NCBI GenBank assembly: GCA_005110385.1
Contig: DUDT01000012.1
Span: forward strand, 178,793 to 242,792
DNA length: 64,000 bases
Direction of reading: 5' to 3'
Source of the DNA: Candidatus Melainabacteria bacterium
GTDB taxonomy: Bacteria; Cyanobacteriota; Vampirovibrionia; LMEP-6097
Shown here: in pieces, positions 36,803-44,931 of the stretch
How the letters are laid out: every line of letters starts with the position of its first letter
Numbering within the stretch: the stretch's first letter is position 1
Notes under the pieces: model-generated
The model's input: the letters and a program-made list of their open reading frames with translations, nothing else
The model's database searches: none
Told to the model about the DNA's origin: nothing
Program-made: the position numbers and the translations under genes

Positions 36803-38389
36803 TTACGCTGCTGGGGTGCTGGCCGTTTCACCATTACCGTTACCGTTCTTGGACATTTGCATCATTGCTTGGGCTTGAAATAACATTGGTAAAGTTTGTG
36901 CTGTCATTGCAGCTAAGCCAGTACCGCTTTTAACTAGATTGCCAATTGCATTAGGACAGAAGACCATTAAGCCTACTACAGCAGCTACCGCAATACCAGC
37001 AAAGCCTTTCAATTGTTCTTCAGAAAGATTTAGATTTTTTAAAACTCTTTCCGTAATTGCTTTTTGGCTTTGTTCTGCGGTCTCTTTCTTGTTAGGATCT
37101 AAGCGCTCTTCAATTAATTCTATGTCTGAAATTGAGAGTTTATCCTGCTTGAACTCAGTACTAAGTTTTTCGGTAAACGCTTCGATGGCTTCATCTTTTT
37201 TATTTATGCGTTCACCTTTACTGAATTGATTATTCGCTTCTATGTCTTGTAGGCTTTTGTTGAATTCTTTTAATAAATTATTTACTGTATCTAAATTGTT
37301 GCCTTGATTTTCGTTTGTGGAATTTTCTTTTAGGTTGTTGAGCTTGCTTGAAATTTGCTGAAATGAGTCACCGCTTAGAGCTTGTTTGATTTCTTGTGCT
37401 GATCCAGCTATTTCTTTTACGGTAATTGTGTGCTTAGTAGTTAATTCGAGATTTTTAAGCATACTTTGAATTTGAATTTTTTCTTCATCATCTAGCTTAT
37501 TAAATTCAGTTTTGAATTTTTCAGAATCAGAGATGTTTTTATTTATAAAAGTTTTATTCTGTTCATAATTTGTCTCAAAACTTAAGAGAGCTTTATTGTA
37601 TGCTTCTGTATCTGTCTTAGGGATTAAGTTTGATAGATCTGTGTTTAATGCACTAAGGGTTTCTAATCCATTATCTTTTTTAAGTAGTGCTTTTACGGCA
37701 CCTAGATTTGAGATTTCTTTAGTAAAATTAGTAATATCAGCTAATATTTTTTCACGGTTTACTGGTGATTCTGCTTGAGCCTTAGTATTTGCTTCAGCCT
37801 TATCTACTGTTTTAGCGGCTGTTTCAGTTAAAGAATCGGCTTCTCCATTTATAGTGGTCTGACTCTTTGGCTTTGGAGGGTTTCTTAATTCTTGTACCAG
37901 AGCCTTAGCGGATTGTTGTAGATTATTGGTGTCGATTTTCATGCTATAGCCAGAAAGCTTACTATTGACTATGTCTATTGCGGAATGTAGCAGAACCTCA
38001 GTGGATTGTTCTATATTATTTAATCCTTCTGCATATGGTTTATTGAAATCTGTATAGCCCTGACAATCTCTTCCTATTAATTCTTGTACTATAAAAATAT
38101 TTTTTGTTAAAGTATCTGCGACTTCGTTCACTAAAGCTACAGGAGAATTTGTGTGATATTTAATAAGACTTTGTTGAGCTTCGTGTTGAGCTTTTGCATC
38201 AGAGGGATTACTAGCATCCTTTTCTAATTTCCCGATCTCTAAATTTATTAAATTATTTATAAACTCTGTTACTATCTTAACCTTCTCGGGATGAGGCACC
38301 CCAGCTGCCGCAACTGCCACTCTAATCTCTTCATCAGTTTTACCCTGTACATAAGGTATTGCTTTTAAAATAGGAGAAATGTTAACCAT
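36803..38389 (-). CDS. Large orphan coiled-coil-like protein with a C-terminal hydrophobic segment, 528 residues
   Basis: No family recognised. The protein is dominated by long charged helices (for example LEKDASNPSDAKAQHEAQQS and FKTEFNKLDDEEKIQIQSML), with low-complexity Gln/Asn/Lys stretches. Near residues 465-485 is a strongly hydrophobic segment (FAGIAVAAVVGLMVFCPNAI), then a Met/Gln-rich amphipathic stretch and a Gly/Asn/Thr tail. There is no signal peptide. It lies directly upstream of the 35213 gene and is probably co-transcribed with it. Confidence 0.75.
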   Translation of the reverse strand: MVNISPILKAIPYVQGKTDEEIRVAVAAAGVPHPEKVKIVTEFINNLINLEIGKLEKDASNPSDAKAQHEAQQSLIKYHTNSPVALVNEVADTLTKNIFIVQELIGRDCQGYTDFNKPYAEGLNNIEQSTEVLLHSAIDIVNSKLSGYSMKIDTNNLQQSAKALVQELRNPPKPKSQTTINGEADSLTETAAKTVDKAEANTKAQAESPVNREKILADITNFTKEISNLGAVKALLKKDNGLETLSALNTDLSNLIPKTDTEAYNKALLSFETNYEQNKTFINKNISDSEKFKTEFNKLDDEEKIQIQSMLKNLELTTKHTITVKEIAGSAQEIKQALSGDSFQQISSKLNNLKENSTNENQGNNLDTVNNLLKEFNKSLQDIEANNQFSKGERINKKDEAIEAFTEKLSTEFKQDKLSISDIELIEERLDPNKKETAEQSQKAITERVLKNLNLSEEQLKGFAGIAVAAVVGLMVFCPNAIGNLVKSGTGLAAMTAQTLPMLFQAQAMMQMSKNGNGNGETASTPAA

Positions 38390-38405
38390 CAGATTTTAAA
38401 TTAAA

Positions 38406-38657
38406 GGACTTCCATATTTAAGCTTCCACTTAGATTCTCTAAATATAGAAGTCCAATATATTAATACAAAACTTGATGCGGGATGATTTTGATATTTATT
38501 TTTGAATGTTCAATAATATTTTGTGATTTTTAGATTTTATCTTGCAATAAAAACAAATATTTCCTGAAGTTTCGCAAAAAGAAACTTAAACGTGATATAT
38601 CTCTTAAGGAAGAATTTAAAGATTAATTTTTCTAAAATAAAAGTCTTCCATATTTAA
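38406..38657. repeat. Stem-loop and direct repeat in the gap before topA
   Basis: GGACTTCCATATTTA (38406-38420) pairs with TAAATATAGAAGTCC (38440-38454) with one mismatch. A direct copy, AGTCTTCCATATTTAA, lies at 38642-38657 close to the topA start. The rest of this 297-bp gap is AT-rich and shows nothing else. It may hold divergent promoters and a binding site used by both genes. Confidence 0.5.
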
Positions 38658-38686
38658 AATTTAAATTTAGGAAGCAATGGAACAGA

Positions 38687-41254
38687 ATGGCTACTAAAAA
38701 GAAACCCGTAAGCGAAAAGAAGACAGAAGATTTTAAATATTTAGTTATAGTTGAGTCTCCCGCTAAGTCTAAGACTTTGACTAAGATTCTTGGTGATGAG
38801 TATTTAGTTAAGTCTAGTATCGGGCATATCCGTGATTTACCAGCTAAGGGACTTGGTATAGATATTAAGAAGGACTTTGAGCCTACCTATGAAATCATGG
38901 TGGGGAAAGAGAAAGTAGTAGATGAATTAAATGATTTTGCGAAGTTAGCTGAAAAGGTTTATCTAGCGAGCGATCCGGATCGTGAAGGAGAGGCTATCGC
39001 TTGGCATTTAGAGCAGATTCTAAAGTGCAAAAAATCTAACGTCACCAGAGTTACTTTTAATCAGATCACTCCAGATGCGGTGCGCAGTGCTGTCGCGAAT
39101 CCACGTGATATAGACATGAGTTTAGTAAATGCTCAGCAGGCTAGAAGAATTTTAGATAGATTAGTCGGTTATAAAATCAGTCCTATACTGTGGCGTAAGA
39201 TAGGCGGCAGAAGTGCTGGTAGAGTACAGTCTATAGCAGTGCGCTTAATCTGTGAGCGTGAAGAAGAGATTAAAAATTTTATTCCAGAAGAATACTGGTC
39301 ATTAATTTCTGATGTTATAGAGCCGAATAAAAATCCGAATAACTCTAAGGGAGAGAATTTCGAGATTCGCTTAACTCATGTAGATCATAAACGTGTCATT
39401 AGCCCTAGTAAAGAATATGATGCTAATAAAAATTTCGTCATATCTTCTAAAGAAGAAATGGATAAAATACTTGGCCGTATAGATGCAGCTAGCCTCGCTG
39501 TCACTCATATCGGTTCTAAGCCGAGTACTAAAAAATCTAAACCGCCTTTTAAAACCTCTACTTTACAGCGTGCAGCGAGTAACGCGATGGGCTATACCGT
39601 GAAACGTACTATGCAAATAGCTCAGAGCCTTTATGAAGGGGTTAAGATAGGTAAGGGTTCAGCTGAGCAGGTAGGTTTAATTACTTATATGCGTACTGAT
39701 AGCTTAAGAATCGCTCCAGAAGCGCAAGAGGCAGCTAAAGAATATATTATTAATAAGTATGGTAAGGATTATTACCCTGAAACACCTAATATCTATGATA
39801 AATCTAAAAAAGCGAATGAACAGGACGCGCACGAGGCGATTAGACCTACTTATGTAGATAAAGACCCAGAGAGCATTCGCGAATATTTAAGTGATGAGCA
39901 GTATAGGCTCTATAGGTTAATCTGGCAGAGGTTCGTGACATCGCAGATGTCTGAGATGAAGCTAGATATTAAATCTATGGAAATCGCTTCTGCTGATAAG
40001 CTTTTACAGTTTAGAGTTAGCCAGAGTAAGGTTATTTTTAAAGGTTATTCCATCGTTTATGGTAACTATGCTGAGCAGAGTGAAGATAACGAACTTAGTG
40101 AAGAGAATGTGAAGTTCCCAGACTATATGGAGGAGGGCTCAGCAGTTAAAGTGCTTACTAATAAGCCAACTCAGCATTTTACGGAAGGGCCGCCTAGATT
40201 TAATGAAGCGAGTTTGGTTAAGACTTTAGAGGAATTAGGAATAGGCAGGCCATCTACCTATGCACCGACTATTTCCACAGTTTTAGACAGGAACTATGTA
40301 GAGAAGGTGAATACAGCTGGAGCCCTTGCACCGACTAAATTAGGTATGAGCGTAAATGAGCTTTTAGTAAATCACTTCGGGCAGTTTATTAACACTGATT
40401 TTACTTCACAGATGGAAGCTGATCTTGACATGATCGCCCATGATGAGATTAAGTGGCAGAAGGTTTTAAAAGATTTTTATAAGGGACCTGAAGATGAAAT
40501 AGCCCTGCCTAAATCATCTAAGAAAGCAGCTTCTAAAGCTGCTACGAGTAAAGCTTCTGCTCCTGTTGAGACTAAGACTGTTGAAGAACATATTCCACTT
40601 GGCTTTGAGTCTGCTGTTAAGAAGGCTTCTAAAGAGATAGAAAGTGTAGTTATAGAGACAGAGCATGAATGCCCTACTTGCGGAGCGAAGATGCATCTGA
40701 AGAGCAGTCGCTTCGGTCCTTTCTTGGGCTGTTCTAATTACCCAGATTGTAATACCATCGTTAATTTAACTAAGGACGGTAAGCCAGCCCCAGAGGATAG
40801 ACCTTATACAGTTGAAAACTGTCCTACCTGCATGAAAGATCAGTCTCTAGTTATTAGGTATGGTAGGTATGGCGATTATATAGCTTGCGTTACTAAGGAT
40901 TGTGGGTATACATCTCCTCTGGTTAAAAAGACTGGCGTACACTGCCCTAGAGAAGGCTGTGGCGGTGAAATAGTGGAGAAGAAGTCACGCTTCGGTAAAA
41001 TGTTTTATGGCTGTAATAAATGGTCTGTAAATAGCTGTGATATGGTCTTCTGGTATCCTCCTATAGATCTTAAGTGTCCGCAGTGTTCTAAGCAGATGAT
41101 GTTTAAGTCTTTAAAGAAGGGAGATAAAGTCGCCTGTTCTGATACTAAGAACTGTGGATATAATAGGCTTGCACTTGTCGAAGAGATAGAAAAATACGCT
41201 AAAAAGTCTGATCCAGAGGCTCCAGAAGAGCAGAAATCTGTATTTAGCTTATAG
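38687..41254 (+). CDS. topA: DNA topoisomerase I (type IA)
   Basis: An 855-residue enzyme. The Toprim domain has YLVIVESPAKSKTLTKIL and LASDPDREGEAIAWHLEQI. The catalytic Tyr is in GLITYMRTDSLRI. RPSTYAPTISTVLDR is a conserved domain IV block. The C-terminus has four zinc-ribbon-like Cys clusters: CPTCGAKMHL, CPTCMKDQSL, CPREGCGGEI and CPQCSKQMMF, each with a paired downstream Cys set. It relaxes negative supercoils. An Ala/Lys/Ser-rich linker near residue 610 separates core and zinc region. Confidence 0.97.
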   Translation: MATKKKPVSEKKTEDFKYLVIVESPAKSKTLTKILGDEYLVKSSIGHIRDLPAKGLGIDIKKDFEPTYEIMVGKEKVVDELNDFAKLAEKVYLASDPDREGEAIAWHLEQILKCKKSNVTRVTFNQITPDAVRSAVANPRDIDMSLVNAQQARRILDRLVGYKISPILWRKIGGRSAGRVQSIAVRLICEREEEIKNFIPEEYWSLISDVIEPNKNPNNSKGENFEIRLTHVDHKRVISPSKEYDANKNFVISSKEEMDKILGRIDAASLAVTHIGSKPSTKKSKPPFKTSTLQRAASNAMGYTVKRTMQIAQSLYEGVKIGKGSAEQVGLITYMRTDSLRIAPEAQEAAKEYIINKYGKDYYPETPNIYDKSKKANEQDAHEAIRPTYVDKDPESIREYLSDEQYRLYRLIWQRFVTSQMSEMKLDIKSMEIASADKLLQFRVSQSKVIFKGYSIVYGNYAEQSEDNELSEENVKFPDYMEEGSAVKVLTNKPTQHFTEGPPRFNEASLVKTLEELGIGRPSTYAPTISTVLDRNYVEKVNTAGALAPTKLGMSVNELLVNHFGQFINTDFTSQMEADLDMIAHDEIKWQKVLKDFYKGPEDEIALPKSSKKAASKAATSKASAPVETKTVEEHIPLGFESAVKKASKEIESVVIETEHECPTCGAKMHLKSSRFGPFLGCSNYPDCNTIVNLTKDGKPAPEDRPYTVENCPTCMKDQSLVIRYGRYGDYIACVTKDCGYTSPLVKKTGVHCPREGCGGEIVEKKSRFGKMFYGCNKWSVNSCDMVFWYPPIDLKCPQCSKQMMFKSLKKGDKVACSDTKNCGYNRLALVEEIEKYAKKSDPEAPEEQKSVFSL

Positions 41255-41555
41255 AGATAGCTGAGCAGTTGCATTTTCTGTATTACTCCACGTTGTGCAT
41301 TAGTACAGAAAAAAATCTTTTTATATTTTATTTTTCCTTAACCAATCCTTAGTTGAGTCTAGTTAGATTATCTTAGGTAGTTAAAGTCTTCTATTGTTAA
41401 GGCTAATGTGTTGGATTGAAATTCAAGTTTTACTCTAGTGTTTTTGACGTATTTTTTAATCAAATGATTATTTTTTTACTTTAACTATATAGAATGTTAG
41501 ATAGTAACCGATTAATAAGTTTATAGCGCTCAGATAAAAATAAGTAGGAGACGAG
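41255..41555. other. AT-rich non-coding gap after topA
   Basis: No gene is visible in these 301 bases. A possible promoter for the small 41556 gene is TTGACG (41444-41449) with GATTAT (41466-41471) at 16-bp spacing. No repeat or structured element stands out. Confidence 0.4.
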
Positions 41556-41744
41556 ATGGAAAATATAGTAGATGAATTTAAAAAATATGCAAAAGAACTG
41601 GGTGTTTTGTATAAGACGAAAAGAGAGCTCGACTCCCTTATAGATAAATATGAGGAAAGGCTTAAAAACCTTGGTAAGAATTTGGAATTAGCTGATAGCT
41701 TTGAGTCTTCGTTTAATTCTCATTCTACTTTAGCAAATCCATAA
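41556..41744 (+). CDS. Small charged helical protein, 62 residues
   Basis: A short gene with a good ribosome site (AGGAG, about 6 nt before ATG). The product is a single charged helix (VDEFKKYAKELGVLYKTKRE and on to YEERLKNLGKNLELA), likely a coiled coil, with a Ser/Asn-rich tail. No family recognised. It may be a small structural or adaptor protein. The main doubt is its length. Confidence 0.6.
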   Translation: MENIVDEFKKYAKELGVLYKTKRELDSLIDKYEERLKNLGKNLELADSFESSFNSHSTLANP

Positions 41745-41774
41745 AATTTCGCTTAAGTGAAGCGTGATTCTTAA

Positions 41775-42011
41775 TTAATGTTCAGTACCTAAAAAAAGAT
41801 TACGCTTAATAGACTCTTTATTTAATTCTTGAAGGCACTCATAGAAATCAAAGCTCCATCTACCTCGGTTTTTTACAGCTGCCTTTCTGTATCTGTCTCT
41901 AGCTTTTAATAAATAGGAATCAGTCCAGTCCTTTATTGGACCCTTAGATTCGATAATTTCTTTAAAATTCTCTAAAAGCTTAGTAAGCTCTTTACTGTCA
42001 TTATCGGCCAT
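41775..42011 (-). CDS. Small helical protein, 78 residues
   Basis: A charged helical product with Lys/Arg-rich YLLKARDRYRKAAVKNRGRW and the aromatic WSFDFYECLQELNKESI. No family recognised. It is convergent with the 41556 gene and divergent from mutS. No clear ribosome site is visible before ATG 42011, so coding is probable but not certain. Confidence 0.5.
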   Translation of the reverse strand: MADNDSKELTKLLENFKEIIESKGPIKDWTDSYLLKARDRYRKAAVKNRGRWSFDFYECLQELNKESIKRNLFLGTEH

Positions 42012-42126
42012 AACTATATTCTACAAGAGAACGGTAGTTTTCCGATTAAGACGAAGGCTTCTCTGCTTTAAACATTTAAATATTAGCGTTTTTTAATCTT
42101 TTTTCGATAAAGCTGTTTTATTCCTC

Positions 42127-42155
42127 TTGCATAGACCAAGAAATTTTGATATAAT
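42127..42155 (+). promoter_or_regulatory. Likely sigma-70 promoter of mutS
   Basis: TTGCAT (42127-42132), 17 bp, TATAAT (42150-42155) is a near-consensus promoter. Transcription would start near 42162, leaving a leader of about 40 nt. Confidence 0.7.
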
Positions 42156-42172
42156 TAAAAAAATAACAAATT

Positions 42173-42202
42173 TCCTTCCTTCGAGAAGGATTTTTTATTT
42201 TT
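42173..42202 (+). terminator. Terminator-like hairpin in the mutS leader (possible attenuator)
   Basis: TCCTTC (42173-42178), loop CTTCGA, GAAGGA (42185-42190) is followed at once by TTTTTTATTTTT up to the mutS ATG. The form is that of a short intrinsic terminator placed between promoter and start codon. The stem has only 6 bp, so termination may be partial. Confidence 0.5.
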
Positions 42203-44911
42203 ATGACCTTTTTATCTTTTTATCCAGCGGTCGAAGAATTTTCTTTATATACGCCTGTAATGCAACAGTATTTAAATGCAAGGTTGGGTTTACAGGAAGA
42301 TGCTCTGTTGCTTTTTAGAATGGGAGATTTTTACGAGGCATTTTTCGATGATGCCAGAATTATTTCACGTGAATTAGATATTACTCTCACGGCTAGGCCA
42401 GAGAATAGTCACCCAGAAGGGAAGATTCCGATGGCGGGTGTTCCAGCAAAAGCTGTAAAGCCTTATATCGCTAAGCTTTTAGAGAGGGGTTATAAGGTTT
42501 CCATCGCAGAGCAGATGGCTGATCCTAAAACTTGTAAAGGTTTAGTGCCGAGAGAAGTTTGTGCTACTTATACAGCGGGAACTTTATCTGAATTGGATTT
42601 ATTAAAATCTAATGAAAATAATTATATTGCAAGTATATTTGCTAAGCCTAATTCTGTGGAATTTGGTTTGGCTTATGTGGATCTTTCGACTGGAGAGTTC
42701 TATATAACAGAGCTTAAAGAGCATCAAGTCGAATCCGAGTTATTTAGAATTAAGCCTTCTGAGCTTTTAGTTCCTAGTCGCAGAGGCGAAAAATCAGATC
42801 TGCATATAGAAAGACCACTAGAGGCTATATTTAGCTTTAAATATCCTTATTCGCACTATGATATTAAGAATTTTAATGCCGATTTAGCTTTCTCGAATAT
42901 TAAACGTGAATTTAGATTACAGCAACTATCTCATGATTTAAAAGAAAATTATTCTAATGCTTTGTGTGCGGCAGGGGCACTTATCGAATATTTCGCTGAG
43001 ACTCAGAAGGCTTTGTTTTTAAAGAACTCTGGAAAACTTTTCGATAATTTGAAAACTTATCAGGCTGGAGAATATGTTTCTTTAGACGTTAGCACTCGTC
43101 GAAATCTCGAATTGACACGCTCTTTATACTCAGGCAAGCTAGAGGGCTCTTTGCTATCTGCGATAAATAGAACGAATTGTAGTCTTGGGGAAAGGCGCCT
43201 GAGCCTTTGGCTAGAGCAACCTCTCTATGATCTTAAAACTATTCAGCTTAGACAGGAAGCTGTTCAGGCTCTATATAATAACCCCGACTTGGAAGCAGAT
43301 CTTTATGAGATCTTAGCTGAGATGTCTGATCTAAGCAGACTGTCTCAGAGGCTTGCTTTAGGGACTATTAATCCTCGTGAGCTTCTTAGTCTTAAGGATT
43401 CTTTGCTTGTATTTATGAGGCTTTCACAAGTTTTTTCTAAAAATCACCAGAGCTGTTCTTCTGAAAAAAATGTCACAAATAATGTAAGTGAGTTATTTCA
43501 GTCACCATATTTTGAGATTTTTAAAACAGTACCTCTTGAAGTAAAGGATTTCATTTCTGAAATAGAATTTCAATTACTAGATAATCCAAGTGTTTTTATT
43601 AATGAAGCTGGGATATTTAGAAAAGGTGTTAACCCTGAATTAGATGAGCTTATATCTTTAATGGAAGACGGAACTAAGTGGCTGAATGCTTATGAAGAAT
43701 CTTTAAGAGAAAGTACTGGTATTAAAACGCTGAAAGTCACTTTTAATAAGGTACATGGTTACTATATTGAAATATCGAAAGCGAATCAAAAATTAATACC
43801 AGCAGAATTAACTGTCAAGCAGACTCTAGTTAATGCTGTTAGGTGTATGAGCGAAGAGCTTAAAGCTTATGAGACTAAAGTCTTTAATGCTGAATTTGCT
43901 AGGATCTCTTTGGAGAACCGTCTCTATGTAGAATTACGTACGAAGTCTGCGATTAATGTATCTTTGTTTAAGGCTATTGCTAATGCTATTGCAGATTTAA
44001 GTGTACTTATTTCATTCTCGATTATCGCTAGGGAAAGGAATTATGTTCGCCCTTATATTGATGATTCAGATGTTTTATTTATAGAAGCAGGCAGGCATCC
44101 TGTTCTAGAGCAGAAGCTCGGGCTTGGACAGTTTGTCGATAATGATATCCGTCTCAGTTCATCTAGCGAATCGGGGGCTAGATTTATTTTACTTACCGGC
44201 CCGAATATGGCTGGTAAAAGTACTTATATGCGACAAAATGCTTTGATTATTTTGCTTGCACAGATAGGTTCTTTTGTCCCTGCTGCTAAAGCTAGAATTG
44301 GGCTTGTCGATAGAATATTTACTCGAATCGGTGCTAGCGATGATTTGGCTTCTGGGCAGTCTACATTTATGGTCGAAATGAATGAAGTCGCTAATATAGT
44401 CAACGGTATGAGTCCTAAAAGCTTTCTTGTATTGGATGAAGTCGGTAGAGGTACTAGTACTTATGATGGTATTTCTATCGCGTGGGCGATTGTTGAGTTT
44501 ATAGTTGAGCAGGTCTGTCCTCGGACTATCTTTGCGACACATTATCATGAATTAGCTCAATTAGAGAAACAGCATAGTGGCAGAATTATGAATGCACAGA
44601 TGTCAGTTTCAGAACCTTCTATAGAAAATCCGCAGATAGCTTTTTTACATAAAGTGAAAGCGGGTTCAGCTACTAAAAGTTATGGTATAGAGGTGGCTAG
44701 GTTAGCTGGCTTGCCGCAGGATATATTAGATAGGGCTATTTTAGTGAATCAACAGCTAGAACGTAGCTTATCTCTTCCTGCACCTAATATGGCTTTGAAA
44801 AAAATAAAAGAAATAGCATCTAAGTCATCTCAGAGACAGGAATCTGCTGATTTCCATCTTAGACCGTTATTTAATTGGAAAGCAAAAGAAAAAGCTGATA
44901 GGCTATCATAG
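42203..44911 (+). CDS. mutS: DNA mismatch repair protein MutS
   Basis: A 902-residue MutS. The mismatch-reading Phe-x-Glu is in LFRMGDFYEAFFDDA. GKIPMAGVPAKAVKPYIAKL, the ATPase motif TGPNMAGKSTYMRQNALIIL, and VLDEVGRGTSTYDGISIAWA with FATHYHELAQLE follow in order. It recognises mismatches as a dimer and recruits MutL, which is not in the window. The start at 42203 gives a normal lead before YTPVMQQYL. The T-rich leader leaves little room for a ribosome site. Confidence 0.97.
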   Translation: MTFLSFYPAVEEFSLYTPVMQQYLNARLGLQEDALLLFRMGDFYEAFFDDARIISRELDITLTARPENSHPEGKIPMAGVPAKAVKPYIAKLLERGYKVSIAEQMADPKTCKGLVPREVCATYTAGTLSELDLLKSNENNYIASIFAKPNSVEFGLAYVDLSTGEFYITELKEHQVESELFRIKPSELLVPSRRGEKSDLHIERPLEAIFSFKYPYSHYDIKNFNADLAFSNIKREFRLQQLSHDLKENYSNALCAAGALIEYFAETQKALFLKNSGKLFDNLKTYQAGEYVSLDVSTRRNLELTRSLYSGKLEGSLLSAINRTNCSLGERRLSLWLEQPLYDLKTIQLRQEAVQALYNNPDLEADLYEILAEMSDLSRLSQRLALGTINPRELLSLKDSLLVFMRLSQVFSKNHQSCSSEKNVTNNVSELFQSPYFEIFKTVPLEVKDFISEIEFQLLDNPSVFINEAGIFRKGVNPELDELISLMEDGTKWLNAYEESLRESTGIKTLKVTFNKVHGYYIEISKANQKLIPAELTVKQTLVNAVRCMSEELKAYETKVFNAEFARISLENRLYVELRTKSAINVSLFKAIANAIADLSVLISFSIIARERNYVRPYIDDSDVLFIEAGRHPVLEQKLGLGQFVDNDIRLSSSSESGARFILLTGPNMAGKSTYMRQNALIILLAQIGSFVPAAKARIGLVDRIFTRIGASDDLASGQSTFMVEMNEVANIVNGMSPKSFLVLDEVGRGTSTYDGISIAWAIVEFIVEQVCPRTIFATHYHELAQLEKQHSGRIMNAQMSVSEPSIENPQIAFLHKVKAGSATKSYGIEVARLAGLPQDILDRAILVNQQLERSLSLPAPNMALKKIKEIASKSSQRQESADFHLRPLFNWKAKEKADRLS

Positions 44912-44931
44912 ATCTTAGTTACTTGAAATTT

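Noticed and set aside
44189..44548. Reverse-strand frame of 119 codons inside mutS
   Set aside because: It lies wholly within the conserved MutS ATPase domain and its product is low-complexity without known motifs.
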